The position numbers were made by a program, and so were the translations under genes. The notes beneath the pieces were generated by a model. That model was not told where the DNA came from. It saw only the letters and a list, made by a program, of their open reading frames with translations, and did not search any database. A DNA stretch of 64,000 nucleotides from Yponomeuta sedellus (Eukaryota > Arthropoda > Insecta > Lepidoptera > Yponomeutidae): positions 7,599,913 through 7,663,912 of the forward strand of contig OW203723.1 of assembly GCA_934045075.1 (NCBI GenBank), read 5' to 3'. Positions 33,290 through 45,280 of this stretch are shown piece by piece. Position 1 is the stretch's first letter; each line of letters begins with the position of its first letter.

Positions 33290-36200
33290 TCATGTATTCA
33301 CAGGGGTGCCTAAATCAGTTAGCCCGTGCATTTGGTTGCGGTCCGAGCTCCATCTCCTTTGTTCCTCCTGTGCTCGCCCAGTGTCTTGATACTGCCCGAT
33401 ACTGTTCTTGCACAAAGTTCTTGTAACTGCGTCCCGGGCCACCGTCATGCCAATGGTTAGCCCGTATAGAAGCAGAATTAGAATAAGTACAATCACCACA
33501 AAAAACATGGTGATGCCTGGCTGAGTCCAATCCAGCGTCGGGTAAATCCAGCTTGTGCCGAAACTGGAAACAAAAGATATAAAAATATTGCACAGGAGTA
33601 GTGATAAGGCAGAGAATCAACAGCTCCAGGGTTAAATTTCCGTAAGTAGGCATGCTTGCTGGCTGACCTCGGAGTTGACCTTAGATTGACTACACAATCA
33701 ATTGCAAATGCAAATGTTTACTTTTTACCAGACTGCGGCGGAGCCCAAAAGGAGGGTGGTGTGTTTGGCTCGTAGGTTTTACCTCATAACTACTTAACAT
33801 TAAGATTTTGCGACATTGAGATCTTATTTGTCAGATTTTGACCAATAAGATTTAAATCGATTCATGGCTACAAAACAGATCAGTATAAGGCTGAGTTCAC
33901 ACCGAACTGACTGTCAGCCACCGAAAGTGAGCGAGCGTTACGCAGTTTATTTAAATGATATCAACAACACTTTGTATGTCCCCACGAGTCACAGGATAAT
34001 CACCCTTCCAGCACCTAACTTCGCCTTCTGCTGCTTAACCCAAGTGACAGAGTCCAAACACTCGGTTCCACTAGGCTACCGCTAAAAATCACAAAGAAAA
34101 TCCACTAAAAGACAAAAATAAGAAACTGAAATAAAAGTAACTGAAATAAAAGTAACCAATAACCCGATCCCACTTGTTTAGTAGTTATTGCTTATTTTTC
34201 CAGTTTTTTTTAGTACTAATTCCCGTTTGTCTTCCGACTCACATTTGTGAATTTGCAGTAGAAATAACATTTATGTCATGGTAAAGGAAAAAATTGCAAA
34301 ATACGAAAACAGATTGTTTTGTTCATGTTACCAGTGTGGAAAGCATGATGCCGTGAATCGTACGTTTTGTGGCGCTAAAGTGACAGAAATTCGCAAATTC
34401 ACAAATTCGCAAGTAGCATGTGACTTGCGCGCGACGTATTAATCTGTGTTAGCAATGCGGGAGCCTCGATTTTATGTGCGTATGACATCTCGGCTCTTGA
34501 AATAACTTAGCTATGCTAGATAAGTGTGAATTAGGCTATCAAGTTTTCAGGATAACCGCTGTTTTAATACCCACAATTTTCTATCAATACATTCTTCATT
34601 TACCTTTTGTTGGGATGTAAACAAACATTTTTTTTAAATACAATCAAAGTCAAGAAATCAGGGGTGTATTCCATAGAAATGTGTACAATTTTATTGTTTA
34701 CAACGACAAGACAAGTAGGAAGCCTCTGAGTTTCAATAAACTTTCGTTTCTTTTCAAATCATATCTCTTGTGGCTTTATTAAAGCTTACAATTTACAATC
34801 ACTGTAATTATTTGGACAGTCACGTAGATACGATACTTACGTACCCGTCTGATTAGGTACTAAGTGATCGGTCGATAATTATTTATTTATTAATACTATT
34901 ATTGCGGGCGAGTAATTCAACCGATCACGGGGTACAATTTTAGTTACCATAAGGCAAAATGACATAGTGATGCCACTTACGGAGAGAGACCGCCGGCTGC
35001 GTAGAATATGGCGCTGAAGATGAGGTAGATAATACCAAAACCAACGGGATACAGGACGTGGAGCAGCCTGGCTGGCAGCGCTGACGTCGCAAGTAAAAGG
35101 AACGTGGCTACCGAGTTGATGGCGTGAATGAATACGTCCAGCACCTGGTCCACCGCGAAGTCTATATCCAGGCCTTGGTCCTCTGCAAGATAAAATATAT
35201 TGACACTGTAAAAATAGTATAGAATTTACCTGGTAATTGTATCTATAGTGTACCCGGCTTAACGTATGCTCCGAACCCGATTTTCGACAAAAAATTGCGT
35301 TCCCTATATAAATCTATCGTAATAATTTCATATAAGGAAAGAAGGTAGTTTGATCAGTTTGGCCTTAGAATGAATGCTGGTAACGACTAATTTATGTTGA
35401 TGAAGCGAAAAAGATCTGTCAGGATCGTGGCAAGTGGCTGACTCTGGTCTCTGCCTACTCCTCCGGGATACAGAGGTAAGTTTATGTTATGTTAATAGCT
35501 GTGTTTCGTCCTCTACCAATATAATCGCACGACCTATTTAATTTAGTGCCTACAGGAAATAAATACAGTGGTAAATATAAATATCTAAGCGTATATCACA
35601 TATGGCCAATTGCAGAAGACAAACCTTCTCTCAGAATAACCCCACGCCTGCCCGCCTTGGATTCGCGATTCAAGCACCGAGTCATGTGAACTGAACTCCT
35701 CAGTTTTCTCACCTCGTTTTCTCCATAGTTTGCAAGTGGTACAAAGTTACGTGGAGGAATCGAACAGCGAACAGCTGTATATTATAATAAGAATATTATC
35801 ATGATGAGTGGTTGCATCATAGCTTACACTCACTATATTTTTCAAACTCGAAAGTGGTTTCCCTCATACTTTGATAGGTGCATAAAACGGTGGCAGAAAT
35901 TCAAACATCAAACTCGATGATTGTACAACTTATATGGTGCTTGCAAATTCAGCTTTTCCTTTACATTTGTCCACTTTCCACCAACGCAATATATCTTTAC
36001 ATACCTGACAAATCAGTGAGGAACGCCCAGTAGAATATTGTGATGAGGAAGGAGATGGTGATAGCGATATTGTAGAACGCCCAGAAGGTGGGGAAGTACC
36101 AAGGGAGAGACTTGAAATGTGTATCTGTAAAGCATAAAGAAGAACAGTCTGTTTTTGCTAGAAATCTACCCACCTACGCCCTTAGTTTCAGGCCGGCAAC

Positions 36201-37669
36201 ATAAAGTTGGAATTTCGTTTCGGAATTTCGCTGCAGAATTTTGAACGCCGCAAATTTATACAATCTGGTTCATAGGTTTTACTACATACATACCGTAGTT
36301 TTCCGTTCAACATTTTTCCCGATTCGTAGTTTAGTAAGGCAGCCTGTGTGTCCGGAATCCTGGACGCACAGGCGGAAAGCCGTTCCGAACGCGACTTGCA
36401 ACGTATTTTGTTCTGCTTAGCAAGATACAGCAACAATGCATCGCAATAAAAAAATCATCGTTCATATTCGCTGAAAGAAGCTCAGAGAGCTAGCGTCTAT
36501 CAATTGAGCTGTCCTATTCTGCACGGTAAAAAACGTATGTTGTGTGTGTATCTAGGGAATTCCGAATACAAATTCCGAAACGGCGTATCAACTGTATGTG
36601 GCCGGCGTCAAAGGCGTCTCTCTATAAGACACAGCCTTTTTTTCAGAAAGAGAGATCGAGAGTGGGTTACCAAGTATTGTTACCAGTTTTTAGTTTTACA
36701 AATTAGCGACTTCGACGGCTTAAATGTAATGTAAAATCGTAAGCCCACAAATGGTCACAATTCACAGACCGCCCATCGTTATAAAGTATTTTGTTATGGT
36801 AAATTCGCTAGAATAATGGGAGCAAATTTTCTAAATTAAAATAATGGAAACGAAGCCTAACAAGCGCTTGCCATAACTTCGCAATTGGCTTCACTGTAAG
36901 TAGTATAATCATAAATACTTCAATTGAGGATGAAGATAGTATCTTCAGCCTTAATTGAAGTATTTAACGAATGATAATATTTTCTGTATCCGATAGTGTA
37001 GTCCTTTACCAGAACAGATCAGAACAGAATAGAAAACGTTCATATCGTTATTGTCGTTTTTATTTATTTAGAAGAATGAGTAATAAGTAAAATGAGAATT
37101 GAGAGTTTAATGTCGAAATGGAATATAAAACAATAGATTATGATAGAGGAAACGAAAGAAAGTATCGTTACATTGTAGACAGTTATAATACGGAATAAGA
37201 AAGTATCATTACCTTGGGTATCTTAGGCTTGATTGTAAGATTGTTTATCATAATAAACCTTTCGTTATAGTAATCCATGGCACTGATTTCTGAATTTGAT
37301 TCAACTTTATAAAATAGGTGTAAATGACATACAACTTAAGCCTAGGATTGATAATTTACCTATAGGTCCCCAAAAGTAGCATCTGGCCGAGACAGCAACA
37401 GCAAATCCACATGCCAAGGTGTTGACGACTAGACCCCAATGTGTCATAAAGATGGCCCACGTGGCACCGATTCCACCGACTACAGTCAGCGCCAGCGACG
37501 CTATAATGATTGCCAAGCAGAGCAGGAACAGAAATACTCTGATCAGTAGCACAGGTAACACGGAACTTTGCGTTCGCCACAAGCCGAAATAGTAGTTCGT
37601 TTGATCACACTTCAAACCAAGCAATCTCCATCGAAACTGTTCCTTAAAATACTCGCGTACCGCGCCCAT
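33290..37669 (-). CDS. Rolling stone-like membrane protein, paralogue C (4 coding exons, 301 aa)
   Basis: Coding exons are 37360-37669, 36005-36124, 34981-35182 and 33290-33563. All introns are GT-AG with phases 1, 1, 2, and 906 nt end in TGA. An in-frame ATG lies 18 nt upstream (37687), but I chose 37669 because MGAVREYFKEQF aligns with the N-terminus of paralogue B and the context is CACAATGG. Signatures: FMTHWGL (74-80), SLPWYFPTFWAFYNIAIT in exon 2, FIHAINS (161-167), RLLHVLYPV and FYAAGG in exon 3, and WIYPTLDWTQPG in exon 4. This is the longest copy, with a hydrophilic tail of roughly 45 residues after the last membrane segment, rich in Q, R and D. It is the most compact gene of the array (4.4 kb) and the easiest to use as a template. 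Confidence 0.92.
36912..36964. repeat. Hairpin in intron 1 of paralogue C
   Basis: TAAATACTTCAATTGAGG (from 36912) pairs with CCTTAATTGAAGTATTTA (to 36964), and the loop itself contains the short complementary pair GAAGATA/TATCTTC. One mismatch is visible. Confidence 0.55.
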
Positions 37670-38956
37670 TGTGGACACCCAAATCACACTCGCTGGTTGA
37701 GAGCCGAAATAGCACTAACATTGATTTGCACAAATTTCAGTCGTACTCGTATTTACTTGCTTGATTTTGTAGGGATGTGTAAAAAATATTCATGTTAAAA
37801 ATAAGCGGATCGATAAAGTTTTTATAGCACTAATCTAATGTTTGTTGAATGTTTTGTTTTGTGCTCGAATCTTTCATGAAACATTACACAAAATATTTAC
37901 TTCTTTGGCTAAACTTTTCCTAAGTAGGTACTGGACATTATTAATAAAATTCCGGATTCACTTCCTTGATTTTTTATCGGAAGAGTTCTACCAGGTTTTG
38001 CTCTGATTCGATGGTGTGTAGAGTCGGAGCTCGCGTCGTCGGTTGCTCGTCTCTGACTGCGGGCGAGCACGCGGCGCGCCCGCGCGCATTGCGAATTAGA
38101 GCGAAACAAGAGCGAAACCTGCCTGGCTAGTACGACTACGCTAGTCGCGCGTGTTAAAAGTCAAAAGTCGTGACTTCCCAGTACATTAAGTGTTAAATTC
38201 TGACACTTTACCTCGTGCGTGCTTGACTCGTGCCATTGTAATACTTGGGCTGGTCAAACGTTTCCGATAAAAGATCGAATAAATACAAAATTAAGTACTA
38301 TTTTAATGGCAAAATATTTATTTACTATTTGTTTTTATTTTACTTCTCCTAGTTTAACATGGTCACGAAAATGTGATGCATATGTAAAACGGCTTGTTTT
38401 GAGTGATCATTTCTAGCAGAGACGCGCCTTTTTAGTTATTATTTAGGAACATTTTGTACATCCCTGACTGATATCATTATCAGTGATTTGCCGCGCAAAG
38501 TATGCGTTGACTCAACGACTGATAATCCCAGAGATAAATAATATTAGTAGGTTGTTAGTTTGTTAGTAACCCTAAAGTTACTACGAATTATATATGGTAT
38601 CGCGAACAACTGCCATTTCGAAAAGATCGCATATATACGAGTATAATCCGCTTATGGAATCGACAATTACCTACTTTTTAATCAAAATGCCATTGTCAAG
38701 GTTACATTATAATTATAAGCGGATAATTAGGAACTTAGTAGGTAAAATTTAATTTATCACCTGTAGTAGGAATGGTAGCTGAGGTAGGTAAAATTGTGTG
38801 TACCTATTTATGAATAATGACCGTTCGGTAGGTAATAATACAATTGAATTATTTTTGTTGTAGAACAATCGCGGAAACACGTTAAGTACTATTGGTAATC
38901 AATGGTCTTAACTTCCTATTAATGACGACAGAGAACACTTTACACAGATATTACTT
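37670..38956. other. Upstream region of paralogue C
   Basis: It holds the promoter region of gene C. A GC-rich stretch at about 38020-38090 (CACGCGGCGCGCCCGCGCGC) stands out. No exon is recognised. Confidence 0.4.
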
Positions 38957-38960
38957 AACC

Positions 38961-39259
38961 TGTGACGGTGCAAACCTCTTTACACCATTTTTATTTCTTT
39001 TTCCATCTATCATTTTCAAATATTTAAATTATGTATGTCACTCATTCTTCGATTTCCCTCATTTTTCACACTACTACTCACAGAACAATTAAACCAACTA
39101 CTACTTTACGCTTTGACCAGATCTGACTTTTTACCTGCTTCTCCGTTTATCCGTTTTTATCCAGTTTTCTGTTAATATTACTACAATTCTACAAATAAAA
39201 CCACACCTAAAGTCGTTCCAGAGTTTATTTATTAATTATTAAAGTTATAAAACGTTCCA
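38961..39259 (+). repeat. 5' long terminal repeat
   Basis: A 299-bp TG...CA repeat. It contains a TTTATCC/ATAAAACC-rich 3' half and is followed at 39261 by the tRNA-Lys-type primer-binding site. Confidence 0.8.
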
Positions 39260-41162
39260 CTGGCGCCCAACGATAATAACGAAACCCAACGTCACCCCAC
39301 GGCTTGATACGCTGAGACGACAAAGCCCACCCACCGCGACTACGCTGCGAGTGCGAAGGCAAATACGAGTACGATTACCACGATTATACGTGTGCACAAT
39401 CGTCGAACTGCTGCTGCTGTTTCATACCCACGACCCACGACCTCATACATCACAGACGCATCCCTTGGAGCTCCCCAGCGTTGCTCAAGGGTTCTGTCGG
39501 ACTTCTCCGCCGCCCCCAACTTTACCCACAAGACCTGCAAGATTTTTTTTTTGTTAAGTGTTGTTGAGTGTTTTATAAATAAAATATTAAATTAATTTTA
39601 AAGTGCGACTTGACTTCTGGACCACAAGGTAATTCATCATAACTACTCATTGACCATACTTCACTAACTAGATTCACCCATAGTAACAAATTTTTTCGGC
39701 CCTAATAAAAGTCCTATTCTATCTATCTGCACCCCACCTAACCGAAACATACCACAGTTAGTATACACCAACAGTATACAATCAATAACTTCTACACGCA
39801 TTTATCAGACAGTTACACAACCACAGGCTGCTCACTAGCAGTTCCATAGACCTCGGTAACCTGGAATTTATAATTCCAGGTGGGACTGGTTACTAACTTA
39901 CGTTGCCTCAGGAGAGTATCCTGGGTAATTACACGTAGACAGCCTAGCTTTACCCTCTAGGTCTTCGAGGCCGACTCGAAGGTAAGGCGAAGCTGCACTC
40001 ATACAGTCTATTGATAACAATATTATATTATTAAAATTTAAATTATAATTATTTACAAAATCTTTGCAAACCAAATTTCTAGACGTCAGTAATTCTGACA
40101 CCATTCATTGTCATAAAATTTTTCAAAATTCAAAATAAAACCTCCACAGGTTAAACCTACAAGGAACTCTTTGGCAATAAAATAAAACTCTCACCCTCAC
40201 CCCATCCTTACCTCATTACTAAAATAATTTCTTAACCTCTTTTTTTATAGTATCCGTACTCTTTTTAAATATTTAACTGACAACTGGTACAAAACCTACC
40301 AACGCCACCTTTTTATAGTTTTAATTTTCTGTAAATATAATCACCACATTACCTTTTCGGACACATTTGCGTCATAATATTTATCTATTTATTTATTAAC
40401 TATACACTTACACCACTATCCTCCAGGACATTTGCTAACCAATTTTTTTTATAACAATCCAAACATTCAATCAGGTGCGGCGACAACACGTTAAATAAGC
40501 CTAGGTCAATTAATTTACTTATCGTTACTTACCTAACGCATTACGGTGTTTACCCCACCATAGCTCTTGAGAGCACTTCTACGACGGATTCTACCCCGTC
40601 GGGTACTATGTACCCAATATTATAAATATTGTTAAAATGTAAATAACTTTCATAGAGCGGATTGTGACTCAATAAATAAGCCTTACCACTACCGAATACC
40701 AGCGGGTGGTAACTGGCTAAATAAGCCTATTACTAATTTAGGCCAGTTTCTGGATAAATCTAATTAATAAAAATAGATTTTGTCTATACTGAATGAACGT
40801 CTTCACCTTCACTTTAGATGAAGATAATGCTAGGTGATGCATGCTAGGGATGAATGATAGGTGATGAATAAAAGTGGAACTGCCTAATGTAAATATTCAT
40901 TGTAAATATCACTCCACACACTCTAAATTTTCTTTCATCGCCCATCCTTTATATTTTATTTTAATATTTAAGAATAACCATATTTACTTACCCATACCAC
41001 ATCCCCGACCTTCATCGACTTTACTCTCGACCTTGACTTTAAATTTTAAATTATATAAGTTAACTTGACTATATTTTTTATAAAAAAAAAATTTTTTTTA
41101 GATATTTTTTTTAAATAAATATATCTAAAAAATATTTTTTTTTTACCGGTGCCCCCGGGTAA

Positions 41163-41434
41163 TGTGACGGTGCAAACCTCTTTACACCATTTTTATTTCT
41201 TTTTCCATCTATCATTTTCAAATATTTAAATTATGTATGTCACTCATTCTTCGATTTCCCTCATTTTTCACACTACTACTTTACGCTTTGACCAGATCTG
41301 ACTTTTTACCTGCTTCTCCGTTTATCCGTTTTTATCCAGTTTTCTGTTAATATTACTACAATTCTACAAATAAAACCACACCTAAAGTCGTTCCAGAGTT
41401 TATTTATTAATTATTAAAGTTATAAAACGTTCCA
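41163..41434 (+). repeat. 3' long terminal repeat (direct)
   Basis: It is 272 bp, identical or nearly so to the first LTR except for one deletion of about 27 bp in the CACTACTACT region. It is preceded by an AT-rich stretch and GGTGCCCCCGGGTAA. Confidence 0.8.
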
Positions 41435-41438
41435 TAAC

Positions 41439-41709
41439 TTTATCGTTTTATAACTTTAATAATTAATAAATAAACTCTGGAACGACTTTAGGTGTGGTTT
41501 TATTTGTAGAATTGTAGTAATATTAACAGAAAACTGGATAAAAACGGATAAACGGAGAAGCAGGTAAAAAGTCAGATCTGGTCAAAGCGTAAAGTAGTAG
41601 TGTGAAAAATGAGGGAAATCGAAGAATGATGACATACATAATTTAAATATTTGAAAATGATAGATGGAAAAAGAAATAAAAATGGTGTAAAGAGGTTTGC
41701 ACCGTCACA
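41439..41709 (-). repeat. Third long terminal repeat, inverted
   Basis: The reverse complement of the second LTR including the same 27-bp deletion, so it was copied from that LTR rather than the first. Its inner end near 41439-41446 differs slightly (CTTTATCG in place of the TGGAACG expected). Confidence 0.8.
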
Positions 41710-42893
41710 AACCTAACAGTACAGACGTCAGTTTTACCACTAAAAGATATATTTTGTGGAATTTCTGTAATTTCAGAATTATCTATAATAGAAATCTTTA
41801 ACTGTTGTTAGTGTAATTACCTTGATAACTTCTGACAGTAAGGCCTGCCACTGTTTTACACTCCTCCAGCAACCTGGTCTTGGTCCCCCTGTTGCAGGAA
41901 AAGACCAGTGCCTCAGCAGTAGGGACATTTTAAACGGTTGATATCATAATAAATTCTAATTACTCCGTTGAACTACAAGATAACACATTTTGCGGGATTT
42001 CTGAATTCAATTTAGAAGAATATACATCTACATGTTATTTCTTATGCATTGTCCTGTGAAATGTTTGTGTGCAATAAAGTATAGTTAAATTCGTCAAAGT
42101 ATTAAATAATTACTACGATCACTTCTGTAACTAAAAACTGACTCATCTTAGTGGGGAATTGCCACTGATTGCTGTAATACAGGTGTCAAGCCTAGCACAG
42201 CAAGTAATAACGATGATTCATAAAACTGGTTCTGATTAGATTAGAACTCTTTATTGTACACACCAGAAAACAAAATACATTAAAAGGCTTACATATCTAA
42301 CTTTTGCCGTATAAAATTGGCGGTCGTATCGCTAAAAGCGATCGCTCCCAGACAACCTTGAGATGGATAGAACTGAAAGATGACGAGAGTAGCTAGGTGT
42401 ACATGAAATACGAGTATATTGGAAGAATATGATTTAATTTGTATGATCTAATTTTAGATTCTATGAACTCTGTAAGGTTTAAATTATTAAAGAAAAAAAT
42501 ATTCTTATTCCTATTCTAATTGAATACATGGTGTTGAAAACCATAACGTCCGACCCGAAAGCTGCGCATTTTGGACTCCAAAACAAATTTTTATAGCTAA
42601 AAAATTAATAACTATGTCAGCACGCAAACTTCAAACGTTGAAACTTCAAATTTGTTTCGAAGGGTCGAATTAGGGTCCAAGCAGGGTGTTGACTGCTTCG
42701 CTGATCATCTGATCAGCGTTATCACGTCTGATTACCATGCCGGGGGTCGTCTATTCGATTCCCACGTGGGGTGCGCCGTGCATGCCTAGTTTGTGATCAG
42801 CGGCCTAATATTATACACCAAATCTTCCGCGATTCCAATCGTCTGTCAAATTCTATACGAATGTGACAGACGATTCAACATACTTACATAACC

Positions 42894-43260
42894 TCACGCC
42901 TGTATCCCAGAGGGGTAGGCAGAGACCAAGGACTGCCACTTGCCACGATCCTGACAGATCACCTTCGCTTCATCAACGTTCATAAGTCGTTGCATGCACG
43001 CACGCCGGTTCCGGGTACTTTTTATTTTTCCCTTTGTTAATACATCCCCTATCTTGTCGATGTATGTCCGCCTGGGACGACCCTTACCAAACCTTCCACT
43101 CACATTCGCAATATATATTTGTTACGTCAATCTTTCTTCCTTCATCCTCTCCACATGTCCAAACCAACGCGACATTCCTTTCTCAATTCTAGTCACTACA
43201 TCCTCTTTCAGTCCACAACGTTCTCTGATCAGACTATTGCGTATCCTAGTCATTCAAAGT
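42894..43260 (-). pseudogene. LINE reverse-transcriptase ORF C-terminal fragment
   Basis: The minus strand reads SLIRERCGLKEDVVTRIEKG, MSRWFGHVERMKEERLT, a stop, then GRFGKGRPRRTYIDKIGDVL, RRACMQRLMNVDEAKVICQD and WQSLVSAYPSGIQA. This is the conserved end of a non-LTR ORF widespread in Lepidoptera. Shorter matching pieces are at 19625, 35396-35480 and 50885-51025. Confidence 0.7.
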
Positions 43261-43495
43261 AACACACATACTTCTCAAGGACCTCATTTCTACTGCATTA
43301 ATTCTACTTTCTTCGATTCTACGATTCAAATTAATATAATAGGGGCAGACTGAAAGATTATGTTGTGTGAAAGTTATTATTATTGTCCAAGGTAATAAAA
43401 ATGACATTGCCTCGTGTGTGGTATTTCAGGTATCACTGGCGGGTGACGCCGTATTAGATTTTTTTTTAAATGTAAAGTGAAAAAAAAAAGTTCTT

Positions 43496-43675
43496 CTATA
43501 ATATAAAAATGAATCGCTGAACGTGTTGGAAAGCGCAAATCTCGAAAGCAGCTGAACCGATTTCGCTAATTCTTATTTTACAATATTCCTTGAAGTACGA
43601 GGATGATTCTTACGGAGAGTAAGATTAAAAAAAAAAAAACGGTTAGGCGGTACGAAGTTCGCGGAATCACTTAGT
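43496..43675 (+). repeat. Dispersed repeat, second copy of the 9724 family
   Basis: GCAGCTGAACCGATTTCGCT, then TACGAGGATGATTCTTACGG and GGCGGTACGAAGTTCGCGG align in order with 9724-9914. The class (possibly Helitron-related) is tentative. Confidence 0.45.
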
Positions 43676-43994
43676 ATTAAATAAAAATGGTCACAAGCAG
43701 ATGAATACATCACAGTGCCACTACGCTACAAACGTGTGTTGTTGTTGCCTTCTAAGTGTTAACTGTCATGAGTGGTGCATGTACATAGCCTATAAACTTC
43801 CCCACTACAGGACACAAAATTTCTCTGAGAGAAAGAAAGTATGGGCTTAATTACCACGCGTGCCCACCGTGGATTGGCAATTTCAAGCGCCGAGATATTT
43901 GAACACTTCAGTCACTTTGGTTTCCTCACGATGTTTTCCTTCACCATTAGCGAGTGGTATTGCTACGAGTACTATAACTTCACAAACGTGCATA

Positions 43995-44310
43995 ACTTAG
44001 AAAAGCGCATCTGCCTACCATGCAAGAGGTCCCGGGTTCGAATCCAGGCTGGGGACAAAATAAGCCCAGGTCTTGGATGTTTAGATAGATAGATAGAGAT
44101 AGAGAACACTTTATTGTTTACATATTTGTGATGTCGTTGTTCTGGTTCCCACGACACAGGGTATCCTAGTGTGGGGCCAAAAGCAATGTATGTGCCTGAA
44201 TGTAAATGTTATGTTATAAAAGTCAGCTATTGGTACATGCCGGGATTCTAACTCACGTTCTCCTATCGAGAAGGCGGTGCTCTACCGCTTCTGTACCACC
44301 GGTAGTGCGC
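43995..44310. repeat. SINE-like repeats, one plus and one minus copy
   Basis: 43995-44220 (plus) matches the family at 18885 with an internal AGAT microsatellite at about 44082-44104. 44225-44310 (minus) is a tRNA-like block with the B-box complement CCGGGATTCTAACTCACG. Its relatives lie at 51745-51830 and 58485-58575. Confidence 0.5.
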
Positions 44311-45280
44311 CTTGTCTTATTTTCTCTTTCATTCAATTCAATTTATTTCAACGTAAAGAATTTACATTCTGTTTGCTGAATGTCAAAGTACAATGTAACA
44401 TGAAAGTGAAAGCCGGTGCCTTCAGGCCGTAGTGTAGTGGAGAAAAAGGCAGCGGAAAAAAAACTCCACTCATTCGTATCCACACCGACAGGGATAGCCG
44501 AGGCTAGTGTGTCCACTACTCATTTATCGCTTTTCGCCATTTGTCGTTAAAGTCGACATTTGATTAAAATTCACTTCAATCGTTAAGTACTTTATTCAAC
44601 TAATAGCTACCTAAACCGTTGCTTTTGGTTACACTAATATCACAATAATTTGGAAGCATCGATATTTAATTTTTTTTTGGCTCAGCTAGTAGACATATAA
44701 TGGCCAAAGACGTAATTTAATTCTAAAGGCACTTACTAGAATTATAAATAAAAGGTGAAGTAAATGCTAGTGTAAGTAATAAACATTTCTTAAAGTCTCT
44801 ATTGTAGGGTCACGTCTAACATTACACAAAATTTTATGAGCATACAAAAGAGTTACACAAAACCACTCATTCCCACCAATTTTCCCAACGGAGAATAATA
44901 ATGATAGAACATCGTTTAAGCTAATAATATTTTATGTGCTAGAAAAATCTTAATATCACACACACACAGCAGCCATCTAAAGGGCTCGGTCTCCACGGAC
45001 ATCAAGTGCTGAGAAATGTCGTTTTTCCAGTTTTCCTAAACCAAGGCCGGTGCGTAGTACTTGGACCATATAATTAAACACTTTACGGCCCGGCATCGTG
45101 AATAGTTACGACCGAGGTGGCACTTGTGTAGCCATCAACTCCAAACACGCGAAGCTAACAAATAATGATATGTAGGAGTTTCACATTCACCAGCCGTCAG
45201 CTGAAGAGCGGCACTGTGCGTTTTGTTAATTATCTCGAGTGCATCACTGACTTGGGCTATGCTAAGCGTACGTAGCACAG

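Larger units (their letters stand above)
38961..41709. mobile_element. Compact LTR retroelement with three LTRs, third inverted
   Basis: LTRs lie at 38961-39259 and 41163-41434 (direct) and about 41439-41709 (inverted). The direct copies begin TGTGACGG and end GTTCCA. One base after the first LTR is TGGCGCCCAACG, which matches the 3' end of insect tRNA-Lys and is the expected primer-binding site. The 1.9-kb interior has no gag or pol, as in TRIM or LARD elements. AACC directly precedes the first LTR (38957-38960) and directly follows the inverted LTR (41710-41713), as a 4-bp target duplication would. The second LTR lacks about 27 bp present in the first. Confidence 0.8.

Noticed and set aside
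37669..37687. Upstream in-frame ATG at 37687 as the start of paralogue C
   Set aside because: It adds MIWVST, which has no counterpart in B or D. The downstream ATG has a better context and aligns with MSAVKTYFKEEF of B.
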